Of a stretch of 64,000 nucleotides of DNA, positions 54,109 to 63,970 are shown piece after piece. How positions within the stretch are numbered: position 1 is the stretch's first letter; each line of letters begins with the position of its first letter. The DNA lies in NCBI GenBank assembly GCA_018828145.1, contig JAHJWO010000013.1, positions 1 to 64,000 on the forward strand. Direction: 5' to 3'. Made by a program: the position numbers and the translations under genes. The notes below the pieces were generated by a model. That model had not been told where the DNA came from, made no database searches, and was given only the letters and a program-made list of their open reading frames with translations. The DNA is from Alphaproteobacteria bacterium (lineage in GTDB: Bacteria > Pseudomonadota > Alphaproteobacteria > Rhizobiales > Devosiaceae).

Positions 54109-55308
54109 TTGAAGAGCTTGGCGAAGTGGCTGGCTGTGTTGGTGGTGCTGGGGGGCGCAGGGGGCGCGGCCTGGTGGTATTTCCTCGCGGCCCCGGAGGC
54201 CGCGGCTGTGCCTACTACGGTGGCGGTGGGGCGCGGCGATATCGAGCTGACCGTGCTGGCGTCGGGTGTGCTGGAGGCCAATTCGCTGGTGAGCGTGGGG
54301 GCCGAGGTCAGCGGGCGGATCGAGGCCGTGCATGTGGCGCTGGGGCAGAATGTGCAGAAAGGCGACCTGATCGTCGAGATCGACAGCCTCGACCAGGAGA
54401 ATGCCGTCAAGACGGCGCAGGCCGTGCTGGCCGGCATAAGGGCGCAGAAGGCCAGCCAGGAGGCCGCGCTGGCGCAGGCCGAGGCGGCGCTGGCGCGCAA
54501 CCAGCAGCTGAGCGCCAATAGCCTGGTGTCGCAGACGGCGCTGGAAACGGCGCAATCGGCGGTGGATTCGGTGCGGGCGCAGATCGACCAGCTCGACGCG
54601 CAGATTGCGCAGGCGGAACTGAGCGTGGAATCGGCGGAACTGAACCTGGCGCGGACGCGGATCGTGGCGCCGAGCGATGGGACCATCGTGGCACTGCTGG
54701 TGGAGGCGGGCCAGACTGTCAATGCCAACCAGACCATTCCCACCATCGTCAAGATTGCGGACCTCGACACGATGGTGATCAAGGCCGAGATCTCGGAAGC
54801 CGACGTGGTGCGGGTGGCCGCCGGGCAGCGGGTCTATTTCACCATCCTGGGCGAGCCGGATGTGCAGATCGACGCGACGCTGCGCGAGGTCGAGCCGGCG
54901 CCGACCTCGATCAGCTCGGATGCGGAGGCTACCGATGCTGCGGTCTATTACAACGGGCTGTTCGACGTGCCCAATCCGGACCACAAGCTGCGCATCTCGA
55001 TGACGGCGCAGGTGACCATCGTGCTCGACGAGGTGGAAGATGCGCTGACGCTGCCCGCGGCGCTGGTGACGCGCAAGGACCCGCAGGGCAATGTGATGGT
55101 GCCCGTCTATGACCCGGCGAGCCAGCAGGTGCAGCCGCGCCGGATCGAAGTCGGGCTGAACAACAATATCGTGGCGGAAATCCGCAGCGGGCTCAGCGAA
55201 GGCGAGCAGGTGGTCAGCGGCGGCGCGACGCTGGCGCGGCCGGCCGGCCAGCAAGGCGGGCCACGCCTGAGCGGACCTGGCGGCGCCGGCATGCTGATCA
55301 GGCCGTAA
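54109..55308 (+). CDS. macA: MacA-type periplasmic adaptor (RND/MFP family)
   Basis: The 399-residue membrane-fusion protein starts at TTG with AGGA upstream. An N-terminal membrane anchor (WLAVLVVLGGAGGAAWWYFL) is followed by a lipoyl half-motif (VSVGAEVSGRIEAVHVALGQ), a long Ala/Gln-rich coiled-coil hairpin (about 100-180), then beta-barrel and membrane-proximal domains. It links the MacB-type transporter to an outer-membrane channel. It is 3 bases upstream of the macB-like gene. No TolC gene is nearby. Confidence 0.88.
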   Translation: MKSLAKWLAVLVVLGGAGGAAWWYFLAAPEAAAVPTTVAVGRGDIELTVLASGVLEANSLVSVGAEVSGRIEAVHVALGQNVQKGDLIVEIDSLDQENAVKTAQAVLAGIRAQKASQEAALAQAEAALARNQQLSANSLVSQTALETAQSAVDSVRAQIDQLDAQIAQAELSVESAELNLARTRIVAPSDGTIVALLVEAGQTVNANQTIPTIVKIADLDTMVIKAEISEADVVRVAAGQRVYFTILGEPDVQIDATLREVEPAPTSISSDAEATDAAVYYNGLFDVPNPDHKLRISMTAQVTIVLDEVEDALTLPAALVTRKDPQGNVMVPVYDPASQQVQPRRIEVGLNNNIVAEIRSGLSEGEQVVSGGATLARPAGQQGGPRLSGPGGAGMLIRP

Positions 55309-55311
55309 CCA

Positions 55312-57261
55312 ATGGCCGATCCGATCATTTCGCTGCGTGGGCTGACCCGGCAGTTCCAGACCGGCGCCGAGACGGTGACGGTGCTCAAGGATGTCGACCT
55401 CGATATTCACCAGGGCGAGCTGGTGGCGATCATGGGCCAGTCGGGGTCGGGCAAATCGACGCTGATGAACATTCTCGGCTGTCTCGACCGGGCGACATCA
55501 GGCACCTACCAGTTCGCGGGGCGCGAGGTGGGCAAGCTGGGGCCCGATGCGCTGGCGGAACTGCGGCGCGAGCATTTCGGCTTCATCTTCCAGCGCTATC
55601 AGCTGCTGCCCGATCTCGATGCGGTCGAGAATGTGGAAATTCCGGCGATCTATGCCGGGGTCGACGGGGCGGCGCGGCGGAAGCGGGCGATTGCGCTGCT
55701 GACCCGGCTGGGGCTGGGCGAGCGGCTGACGCACCGGCCCAATGCCCTCTCGGGCGGGCAGCAGCAACGCGTCAGCGTGGCGCGGGCGCTGATGAATGGC
55801 GGCGAGGTGATCCTGGCGGACGAGCCGACCGGGGCGCTGGATTCGCGCAGCGGCAAGGAGCTGATGGCGCTCCTGGCCGAGCTGCATCGCGACGGACACA
55901 CAATCATCATCGTGACGCATGACCCGCTGATTGCGGCGCAGACCGAGCGGGTGATCGAAATATCGGATGGTGTGATCATCGCCGACCGGCGGACGGGCGC
56001 CGATACAAGGGTCGACCGGATCAAGGAAACCATCCGCCGGGCTGCCCGCTGGCGCGAGGGGATCGACCGCAGTCTCGAGGCGCTGCGCATGGCGCTGCGG
56101 GCGATGATCGCGCACAAGCTGCGCACCTTCCTCACCATGCTAGGCATCATCATCGGCATCGCCTCGGTGGTCAGCGTAGTGGCGCTGGGGCAGGGCAGCC
56201 AGGAGACGGTGCTGGCCAATATCTCCTCGATCGGCACCAATACGATCAATGTCTATCCCGGGACGGGATTTGGCGACCGGCGCTCGCAGCGCATCGAGAC
56301 GCTGGTGCCATCCGATGCCGATGCGCTGGGGCAGCAGGCCTATGCCAACAGCGTCTCGCCACAGGTCTCGAGCAATGAGACGGTGCTGTTCCGTAATACC
56401 TCGTCCAATGCCACGGTGACGGGGGTTGGCGAGGGCTATTTCCAGGTCAATGGCCGCATATTCGATGCCGGCGTGGGCTTCAGCGAGACGAGTATCAGCC
56501 AGCGCACTCAGGAAGCGGTGATCGACGGCAATGCGCGCGATGCGTTCTTCGTCAATGGCGAGAACCCTATCGGGCAGGTGATCCTGCTCGACAAGGTGCC
56601 GGTGCGGGTGATCGGCGTGGTGGCCAATGTCACCGGTTTCGGCCCGGGCGGCAGTTCGGCCAATGTCTATGTGCCCTATACGACGGCGATGGACCGGATA
56701 CTGGGCCAGTCCCATCTCAGCTCCATCGCCGTGCGGGTGAGCGACGACTATGACATGGACCTGGCCGAGGCCGAGATCACCGAGCTGCTGACAAGGCTGC
56801 ATGGCGGGGAGGCCGACTTTTTCCTGCAGAATACGGCGACCATTCGCGACACGATCGAATCGACAGCGGCGACGCTGACGCTGCTGATTTCGACCATTGC
56901 GGTGATCTCGCTGGTGGTTGGCGGCATCGGGGTGATGAACATCATGCTGGTGAGCGTCTCCGAGCGGACCAAGGAAATCGGCATCCGCATGGCCGTGGGC
57001 GCACGGCGGGGGGATATCCTGCGGCAGTTCCTGATCGAGGCGGTGCTGGTGTGCTTTGTCGGCGGGGCGGCGGGCGTGGCGCTCAGCTTTGGCCTGGGGA
57101 GCCTGCTGACGGCCTTGGTGGCCGGGGCGAAGGTAAGCTACTCGCCGGAATCGATCGTGGTGGCGATTGCGTCGGCGAGCCTGATCGGTGTGGTGTTTGG
57201 CTTCATGCCGGCACGATCGGCGGCACGGCTCGACCCGGTGGAGGCCCTGGCGCGGGAGTAG
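55312..57261 (+). CDS. macB: MacB-type ABC exporter (ATPase fused to FtsX-like membrane domain)
   Basis: The 649-residue protein has an N-terminal ATPase (Walker A GQSGSGKST, Q-loop FQRYQLLPDLDAVENV, signature LSGGQQQRVSVARAL, Walker B VILADEPTGALD), a first helix near 270, a large periplasmic domain, and three C-terminal helices with the FtsX-type VSERTKEIGIRMAVGARRGDIL block. It is a mechanotransmission exporter for peptides, glycolipids or drugs. The substrate cannot be read from sequence. Confidence 0.92.
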   Translation: MADPIISLRGLTRQFQTGAETVTVLKDVDLDIHQGELVAIMGQSGSGKSTLMNILGCLDRATSGTYQFAGREVGKLGPDALAELRREHFGFIFQRYQLLPDLDAVENVEIPAIYAGVDGAARRKRAIALLTRLGLGERLTHRPNALSGGQQQRVSVARALMNGGEVILADEPTGALDSRSGKELMALLAELHRDGHTIIIVTHDPLIAAQTERVIEISDGVIIADRRTGADTRVDRIKETIRRAARWREGIDRSLEALRMALRAMIAHKLRTFLTMLGIIIGIASVVSVVALGQGSQETVLANISSIGTNTINVYPGTGFGDRRSQRIETLVPSDADALGQQAYANSVSPQVSSNETVLFRNTSSNATVTGVGEGYFQVNGRIFDAGVGFSETSISQRTQEAVIDGNARDAFFVNGENPIGQVILLDKVPVRVIGVVANVTGFGPGGSSANVYVPYTTAMDRILGQSHLSSIAVRVSDDYDMDLAEAEITELLTRLHGGEADFFLQNTATIRDTIESTAATLTLLISTIAVISLVVGGIGVMNIMLVSVSERTKEIGIRMAVGARRGDILRQFLIEAVLVCFVGGAAGVALSFGLGSLLTALVAGAKVSYSPESIVVAIASASLIGVVFGFMPARSAARLDPVEALARE

Positions 57262-57556
57262 GCATGCCCGATTTCGGGTTGGCGCCACGCCCCTGACGGG
57301 GCGGCTGCCGACTGCGACTTCAGGCCAAGAGACGTTGCCCATCGGCCACCATGGTCCCGACAATTCGCGGCAAATGTGCAGCAAAGGTTGTCCCTGCCCA
57401 GAGACGGCCCTAAACTGGCCACGAAATGGACGCCTGTTGGAAAACGCGCAGCGTCGGCGCGATGGGCCACAGGGTGCTTAACTGAATCTTGTTGCCCCGA
57501 GGGCAAACTGAGGCTTCTGCCTTCTGGTTGAAGCGTAACGGGCGGGAACTGGTCCA
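57262..57556. other. Intergenic region before tamA
   Basis: About 300 bases with no convincing gene. It contains a small perfect hairpin TTGCCC-CGA-GGGCAA (57492-57506) and should hold the tamA promoter, which I cannot pinpoint. No T-rich terminator for macB is visible. Confidence 0.4.
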
Positions 57557-57592
57557 CTGCATATCGCGCGTCTGGTAACGAGTTTTGGCGCC

Positions 57593-59467
57593 TTGTGTGT
57601 TGCCCTGGCCGGTTTCGGCATGACGGCGGCGCCTGTTGCTGCATTCGAAATCTTCGGCATGAAGTTCTTCGAGGATGAGAGCGACGCCGATGCGGTGATC
57701 GCCGATCCCCAGCCCTATACCGTTGTCATCACCGTCAATGCCACGGGGGGCGTCGAGAGCGCGGTGCGCAATGCTTCGGCGCTGGTGGCCGACCAGAACG
57801 AGCCGGCTTCGGGCGCTGCGGGCCTGCTGGCCAAGGCGCGGGGCGATTATCGGCGCATCGTCGCCGCACTCTACAACGAGGGCCATTACGGCGGCACGGT
57901 GAGCATTCGCGTGGGCGGGGCCGAGGCGGCCAACCTGGCGCCGGACGTCAACCTGCCCGATCCGGTGGATGTGGCCATTGTGGTCGATCCCGGTCCGCTG
58001 TTCCGGTTCAGCAGCGTCAACCTGGTCAATCAGGCCGCGCCGACCAATGACCCGTTCGACTATGTGGAGCCGCCGCTGAGCGTCGGCTTCGGCACGGGAG
58101 AAATCGCCAAGTCATCGGTGATCCTGCGCGCGGAGCAACTGGCGCTCGAGGCGTGGCGGCAGCAGGGGCATGCCAAGGCGGTGATCGTCAGCCGCGACGT
58201 GGTGGCCGACCATGCGACGCAACTGGTGGATGTGACCATCACGGTCAATCCCGGAGCCAAGGCCGCGTTCGGCGCGGTGACGGTGAGCGGGACGGAGCGG
58301 ATGGACCCCGAATTCGTGCGGCGGCAGACCGGGCTGACGGTGGGCGAAGAATATGACCCGGACGAGCTGGCACTGGCGCAGCGGCGGCTTGACCGGCTCG
58401 AAGTGTTCCGCGCGGCACGGCTGGAGGCGGCCGAGGCCATCGGGGCGGACGGATTGCTGCCCTATAACCTGATCGTGCAGGAATTGCCGGGCCGCCGGTT
58501 TGGCGTGGGCGCGACCTATTCGACGATAGACGGGCTGGGGCTCGAGGCATTCCACCTGTGGCGGAACCTGTTCGGGCAGGCCGAACGGCTGCGGCTCGAT
58601 GCGCGGGTGGCCAGCATTGCCTGGCCAATCGACACGGCGCAGTTCGACTATTTCTTCGGCGGCACCTTTACCAAGCCGGGCATGTTCACGCCCGATACCG
58701 ACCTTATCGCCGCCGTTTCGGCGGAGCGCACCATCTATCCGACCTATAGCGAGACCTCGGCGGGCGGCCGGGTGGGGCTGACGCATATGCTGTCGGACCA
58801 GATTACGCTCGAAGGCGGGACGCAGTTCGAGATCAACCGGTTCGACGACGTGTTCGGGACGCGCGATTTCAAGACGGTGGGGCTCTATGGCGGGGCCGTG
58901 CTGGATTTCCGCGATGACAGCGTGGACGCGACGAGCGGCTGGTATGGCGCGGTCAATGTCGAGCCATTCTATGAACTGAACTACGGCAATGCCGCGGCGC
59001 GGCTGACGGTCGAGGGGCGCACCTATTTCGGCTTTGGCGAGGATGATCCCTTCGTGCTGGCCGGGCGGCTGAAGGCCGGGGCGCTGGTGGGGCCGAGCCT
59101 GGCGGAAATCCCGCCGGACAAGCTGTTCTTTGCCGGTGGCGGCGGCTCGGTGCGCGGCTATGGGTTCAAATCGATCGGCGTCGACAATGGCGCAGGCGTG
59201 ATCACCGGCGGGCGCTACCTGCTGGAGGCCTCGATCGAGGCGCGGGCCAAGGTGACCGAGGATATCGGCGTCGTCGGCTTCGTCGATGGCGGCTATGTGG
59301 CGGCCGACGTGTTTCCCGCGCTGACCGACCTGCGGATCGGGGCGGGCGTGGGCGTGCGCTATTATACCGGGCTGGGGCCGCTGCGGCTGGACGTGGCCGT
59401 GCCGCTCAACAAGCGGGCGGGCGACCCCGACTATGCGCTTTATGTCGGCATCGGGCAGGCCTTCTGA
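57593..59467 (+). CDS. tamA: TamA: outer-membrane assembly module (Omp85 family)
   Basis: The protein has 624 residues from a TTG. There is a signal region (LAGFGMTAAPVAAFEIFG), POTRA-like domains (about 40-290: YRRIVAALYNEGHYGGTVSI; GAVTVSGTERMDPEFVRRQT) and a C-terminal Omp85 barrel (about 300-624), including GGGGSVRGYGFKSIG (the VRGY lid motif) and the final LYVGIGQAF. It sits in the outer membrane and works with TamB in moving proteins or lipids across the periplasm. The frame is open back to 57539. A CTG at 57557 would restore a fuller signal peptide (LHIARLVTSFGALCVALAGF). The start is therefore uncertain and non-ATG. Confidence 0.9.
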   Translation: MCVALAGFGMTAAPVAAFEIFGMKFFEDESDADAVIADPQPYTVVITVNATGGVESAVRNASALVADQNEPASGAAGLLAKARGDYRRIVAALYNEGHYGGTVSIRVGGAEAANLAPDVNLPDPVDVAIVVDPGPLFRFSSVNLVNQAAPTNDPFDYVEPPLSVGFGTGEIAKSSVILRAEQLALEAWRQQGHAKAVIVSRDVVADHATQLVDVTITVNPGAKAAFGAVTVSGTERMDPEFVRRQTGLTVGEEYDPDELALAQRRLDRLEVFRAARLEAAEAIGADGLLPYNLIVQELPGRRFGVGATYSTIDGLGLEAFHLWRNLFGQAERLRLDARVASIAWPIDTAQFDYFFGGTFTKPGMFTPDTDLIAAVSAERTIYPTYSETSAGGRVGLTHMLSDQITLEGGTQFEINRFDDVFGTRDFKTVGLYGGAVLDFRDDSVDATSGWYGAVNVEPFYELNYGNAAARLTVEGRTYFGFGEDDPFVLAGRLKAGALVGPSLAEIPPDKLFFAGGGGSVRGYGFKSIGVDNGAGVITGGRYLLEASIEARAKVTEDIGVVGFVDGGYVAADVFPALTDLRIGAGVGVRYYTGLGPLRLDVAVPLNKRAGDPDYALYVGIGQAF

Positions 59468-62400
59468 TGGCCCGGCTGCTGGCATGGCCGAAGCGGCTGA
59501 TCGTTCTCCTCCTGGTCCTCGTCGGGCTGGCCGTGCCTGCCGCCATCGTGGCGCAGGACGTGCTGACGATGAACAATGAAGAGCAGAAGGACTGGCTGAC
59601 CAGCTTCGTGCAGGACCGGCTGTCGACGCCGGAGCGGCAGATCAGGCTGTCCAATATCGACGGTGCACTGGGTTCGGACGTCTCGGTGCGCGAGATCACC
59701 ATTTCGGACACCGAGGGGGTCTGGCTGCGCGTCAACAATGCCACGCTCAACTGGAACCAGGCGGCGCTGCTCACAGGGCGGCTGGAAGTACGCTCGATCA
59801 GGGCCGATTCCATCGACTATATCCGCAATGCGGTGCCGGCCGAGGGGGCAGTGGACCTGCCGCCGCCGGAAGCGGGCGGGCTGGCGGTGCCGGAATTCCC
59901 GGTGGCGATCATCCTTGAAGAGCTGAGCGTGCCCTCGGTGACGTTCGGCGAGAATGTATTCGGGCTGGGCTCGGAGATTTCGCTGGCCGGGGCGCTGACG
60001 CTGGATGGCGGCAATCTCGATGCCAACCTGGACATCGTGCGGCTGGACGGGCCGGGCGGGACACTCGATCTCGATGTGGCCTATCAGCGGGCGGACAATG
60101 TCGTCGATGTCAGCCTGTCGCTGGTCGAGCCGGAAAACGGCGTCATCGCCAACCTGCTCAGCATCGAGAACCGGCCGGCGGTGACGCTGACGCTGGTGGG
60201 CAATGGGCCGGTGACCGAGTTGCGCGGCGAGCTGGTGCTGCAGGCCAATGGGCAGACGGCGCTGTCCGGGCTGGCAACGGTCAGCCAGCAGGCGGAGGGC
60301 ATTGCCATTGCCGCCGACCTGCGCGGGCCGCTGTCGACGCTGATCGCGGAGCCGTACCGGCCGTTCTTCGGCAGCGAGACGGCGTTGACGGCCAATGCGC
60401 TGGTGCGGACCGAAGGCGGAATTTCCGTCACCGGGCTGCGGCTGACGGGCGGGCAGCTGTCGCTCGAAGGCGCGGCGGAGACGACGCCGGACAATTTCCT
60501 GCGGTCACTGACGCTCGACGCCGTCGTGGCGGACGCGGCGGGTGGGCAGGTGATCCTGCCGGTGCCGGGCAGCGCGACGCGGCTGGGCTCGGCGCAGCTC
60601 AGCATCGATTATGGCGGGGATGCCGGCGACAGCGCGACCAACTGGTCGGCCAACCTGGCGGTCAAGGATTTCGAGCAGCCGGGCTTTGCCGCGGAAACCG
60701 TGGCGCTGACGGTGGGCGGGGTTTCATCGGCGCTGGACGATCCGGCGGCGCGAAGGCTGACCTTCAATGGCGATGGCGCGGTTTCGGGCATTGCGGGGTC
60801 CGACGAAGTGCGGGCGGCGCTGGGCGACAGCATTGGCATCGGCATTGCAGGACTGTGGAATGCCGGCGAGCCGGTGCAGCTGGCCGAATTCCGGGTGGCG
60901 GGCGCGGCCCTGACGGCGGCTCTGGCCGGACAGCTGGACGGGTTCGACTTCACCGGTGACATCAATCTCGAGACGTCGAGCATTGCGCCGTTCTCCGGGC
61001 TTGCGGAACGCGAGCTCGATGGCGCGCTGGCGCTGCGGGCCAGTGGCTCGATCATGCCGCTGAGCGGCGGGTTCGACCTGACGCTGGATGGTACGGGCAA
61101 CAATCTGGCGATCGATGACGAGATTGCCGACCGGCTCCTGGCCGGAACGGTGGCATTGAGCGGCCGGGTGGCGCGCACCGAGGCGGGGCTGACGGCGGAG
61201 AATTTCCGCATCGCCAACCAGCAGCTGCAAATCCTGGCGGATGGTACCTATGCCAGTGCGCTTGCCGATTTCACCTTCAACCTGGACCTGAGCGACCTGG
61301 CGCTGCTGTCGGACCAGGCGAGCGGCGCACTCGCCGTGGTGGGCACGGCCAAGGGCGCCGAGGGCGTGATCGACCTCAATCTCGACGCACGCGTTGCGAG
61401 CGGAGAGCTTGCCGGGCGGGCCCTGCGCGATGGCCAGGTCGGCTTTGTGGGGCGCTACAATGTCGACAGTCTCGATGGCGACATTACCGGCGCCGGGTCG
61501 CTGGATGGGTTCCGCACCACGCTGGCCGCCGGCGTCAGCCTGACGCCGAGCCAGCAGGCGCTGGAGGGCATAGACTTCCAGGCAGCAGGGACGCGCATTA
61601 CGGGCGATCTGACGCGGACCGTGCTGACGGGGCTGGTCAATGGCGGGCTGACCATGGTGTCGCCCGATGTGTCCGTGCCGGCGGCGCTGGCGCTGCTGGA
61701 TGCGGAAGGCGCGGTCAATGCCGAGGTGACGCTGGCGCCGGCTGGAGACAAACAGGGTGCAACGATCCGCGGCGATGTGCGTGGCCTCGTGGTCAATGAC
61801 ATCCGCGTCGGGGCAGCCGATATCAATGCGACGGTGGAGGATCTGTTTGGCGTGCCGGCGGTGGATGGCGCGGCCAATGCCAGCGACGTGTCGGCGGCGG
61901 GTGTCGATATCGAGAGGCTGACGGCACGGGCGACGCAGAGTGGCGCCACGACGGCATTCGACGCACAGGCGGCGCTGGCGACGGGCACCGATGTGGCCAT
62001 TGCCGGGTCGCTGACGCCAGTGGGTGACGGGTACAGTCTTGCGGTGGACCGGGCGGAGCTGCAGCAGGGCACGCTGTCGGCGCGGCTGGCACGACCGACC
62101 GTGCTGCAGGTGACCGGGTCCAGCGTGGCGCTGGATGCCGTCCGCTTCGATGTGGGCTCGGGCTCGATCACGGCGACCGGTTCGGCGGGCGAGACGCTGG
62201 GCATTGCGCTCGAGATCAATGCTCTGCCGCTGTCGATCGCCAATGCCGTGGTGCCTGACCTGCAACTGGCGGGCACGCTCAATGGCCGGGCCGATATATC
62301 GGGCACGGGCAGCGATCCGCAGGTGCGCTTCGAGGCGCGGGCCGAGGGCGTCAATGCGGCCGCGATCAGCGAATTCGGCATTGCGCCGCTGACGGCATCG

Positions 62401-63813
62401 GCCAATGGGACATTCCGCAACGGCACGGTGACACTGGCCGGGCTGAGCGCCAACGGTTCGGGCGGCCTGACGATCAGTGGCTCCGGCACGGTGCCGCTGG
62501 AGGGCAATGGGCTCAATCTGTCGCTGCAAGGCTCGGCGCCGCTGGCGCTGGGCAACCGCTTTGTTGCCGACCGCGGCGGGCAGCTGAGCGGCGTCCTGAC
62601 GCTGGATGCGCAGGTGACGGGGAGCCTTGCGAGCCCGCAATTTGGCGGGCGGGTATCGACCAGCGGCGCTGGATATGTCGATCCGGAACTCAACCTGCGG
62701 CTGCAGGGCGTGAGCGGCTCGGCGAGCCTCAATGGCGACAATCTGGTGATCGACAGCCTGGCAGGGAGCCTGGCAACGGGTGGCTCGGTGTCGGCCTCGG
62801 GGTCGATCGGTCTGTCGGCTGGCTTTCCGGCCAACCTGCGCGTGGCGCTCAACTCGGCGCGCTATGCGGATGGCAATCTCTTCGTCGCGACGGTTTCGGG
62901 CAGTCTCGCACTGACGGGCAACCTGACCGGCTCGCCTTTGCTGAGTGGCGATGTGTTCGTCGAGCAGGCCAATATCACCGTGCCGGAGAATTTCGGCGGC
63001 GGGGCACAATTGATCGATGTCGATCATGTGCGCACGCCGCCCGCGGTAGAGCAGACACTGGCGCGGGCGCGGATCGACGAGCGCAGCGGCGCGCCCATTC
63101 CGCAGTCCCGGCCGGCAGGCGTGGTGCTCGATATCAATCTCAGCGCGCCCAACCAGATCTTCATCCGCGGGCGCGGGCTGGATGCCGAAATGGGCGGCAC
63201 GGTGCGGCTGACGGGTCCGCTCAACGATATCCAGCCAGTGGGCGGCTTCTCGCTCAATCGCGGCCGGCTGTCGATCCTGGGACAGCGTGTGACGTTCGAA
63301 AGCGGCACGGTGACGCTGGTGGGCGATCTCGATCCATTCCTGAACCTTGTTGCGCGCACCGAAGGCGAGGGGATCACCGTCTTCGTCACCGTCTCGGGAC
63401 GCGCGTCGGACATCAATGTGACCTTCAGCTCGAGCCCCGCATTGCCGCAGGATGAAGTGTTGAGCCGGCTGATCTTCAACCGGTCGATGGGGGAGCTATC
63501 GCCCCTGCAACTGGCCCGGCTGGCCGGCGCTGCGGCGGAACTGGTGGGCGGCGGCGGCAATGGGCTGGTCGACAGCCTGCGCGGTGCGGCGGGACTGGCC
63601 GATCTCGACATCGTCACCGATGACAGCGGCAATGTGGCGGTGCAGGCGGGGACCTATATCCAGGACAATGTCTATCTGGGTGTGCAGGCGGGCGCCGGCG
63701 GCCAGAACAAGGTGACGATCAACCTCGACGTGACCGATGACCTCAAGGTGACGGGCGCGGCCGGGCAGGACGGAAATTCGAGCCTCGGCGTGTTTTATGA
63801 GCGGGACTATTAG
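59467..63813 (+). CDS. tamB: TamB: translocation and assembly module subunit
   Basis: The 1448-residue protein has an N-terminal inner-membrane anchor (RLIVLLLVLVGLAVPAAIVA), a very long periplasmic beta-taco built of repeating short strands rich in Gly/Leu/Asp, and the C-terminal DUF490 domain (GGTVRLTGPLNDIQPVGGFS; VTFSSSPALPQDEVLSRLIF; FYERDY terminus). It bridges inner and outer membranes with TamA and is thought to carry lipids or help insert outer-membrane proteins. Its ATG overlaps the tamA stop. Length is usual for alphaproteobacterial TamB. Confidence 0.95.
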   Translation: MARLLAWPKRLIVLLLVLVGLAVPAAIVAQDVLTMNNEEQKDWLTSFVQDRLSTPERQIRLSNIDGALGSDVSVREITISDTEGVWLRVNNATLNWNQAALLTGRLEVRSIRADSIDYIRNAVPAEGAVDLPPPEAGGLAVPEFPVAIILEELSVPSVTFGENVFGLGSEISLAGALTLDGGNLDANLDIVRLDGPGGTLDLDVAYQRADNVVDVSLSLVEPENGVIANLLSIENRPAVTLTLVGNGPVTELRGELVLQANGQTALSGLATVSQQAEGIAIAADLRGPLSTLIAEPYRPFFGSETALTANALVRTEGGISVTGLRLTGGQLSLEGAAETTPDNFLRSLTLDAVVADAAGGQVILPVPGSATRLGSAQLSIDYGGDAGDSATNWSANLAVKDFEQPGFAAETVALTVGGVSSALDDPAARRLTFNGDGAVSGIAGSDEVRAALGDSIGIGIAGLWNAGEPVQLAEFRVAGAALTAALAGQLDGFDFTGDINLETSSIAPFSGLAERELDGALALRASGSIMPLSGGFDLTLDGTGNNLAIDDEIADRLLAGTVALSGRVARTEAGLTAENFRIANQQLQILADGTYASALADFTFNLDLSDLALLSDQASGALAVVGTAKGAEGVIDLNLDARVASGELAGRALRDGQVGFVGRYNVDSLDGDITGAGSLDGFRTTLAAGVSLTPSQQALEGIDFQAAGTRITGDLTRTVLTGLVNGGLTMVSPDVSVPAALALLDAEGAVNAEVTLAPAGDKQGATIRGDVRGLVVNDIRVGAADINATVEDLFGVPAVDGAANASDVSAAGVDIERLTARATQSGATTAFDAQAALATGTDVAIAGSLTPVGDGYSLAVDRAELQQGTLSARLARPTVLQVTGSSVALDAVRFDVGSGSITATGSAGETLGIALEINALPLSIANAVVPDLQLAGTLNGRADISGTGSDPQVRFEARAEGVNAAAISEFGIAPLTASANGTFRNGTVTLAGLSANGSGGLTISGSGTVPLEGNGLNLSLQGSAPLALGNRFVADRGGQLSGVLTLDAQVTGSLASPQFGGRVSTSGAGYVDPELNLRLQGVSGSASLNGDNLVIDSLAGSLATGGSVSASGSIGLSAGFPANLRVALNSARYADGNLFVATVSGSLALTGNLTGSPLLSGDVFVEQANITVPENFGGGAQLIDVDHVRTPPAVEQTLARARIDERSGAPIPQSRPAGVVLDINLSAPNQIFIRGRGLDAEMGGTVRLTGPLNDIQPVGGFSLNRGRLSILGQRVTFESGTVTLVGDLDPFLNLVARTEGEGITVFVTVSGRASDINVTFSSSPALPQDEVLSRLIFNRSMGELSPLQLARLAGAAAELVGGGGNGLVDSLRGAAGLADLDIVTDDSGNVAVQAGTYIQDNVYLGVQAGAGGQNKVTINLDVTDDLKVTGAAGQDGNSSLGVFYERDY

Positions 63814-63843
63814 GGGCCGAACTACACGTTGCATGTGTGGCCC

Positions 63844-63970
63844 CACCCCCTCCTACCTCCCCCATCAAGGAGGCGGTTCTCTCCACTCGTGTGGCGCGAT
63901 CTAGTCCAATTCGCTGGGCAGCACCTCCCCCTTGATGGGGGAGGTTGGGAGGGGTGTGAGAGCCGCGATG
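63844..63970. repeat. Palindromic intergenic repeat (family B), copy 2
   Basis: Close relative of the element at 41002: same CACCCCCTCCTACCTCCCCC start, TTCTCTCCACTC centre and GATGGGGGAGG / GCCGCGATG end. It lies 30 bases after the tamB stop. Confidence 0.7.

Noticed and set aside
60724-63027. A 767-residue open frame opposite tamB
   Set aside because: Antisense frame in a GC-rich repetitive coding region; no family features.
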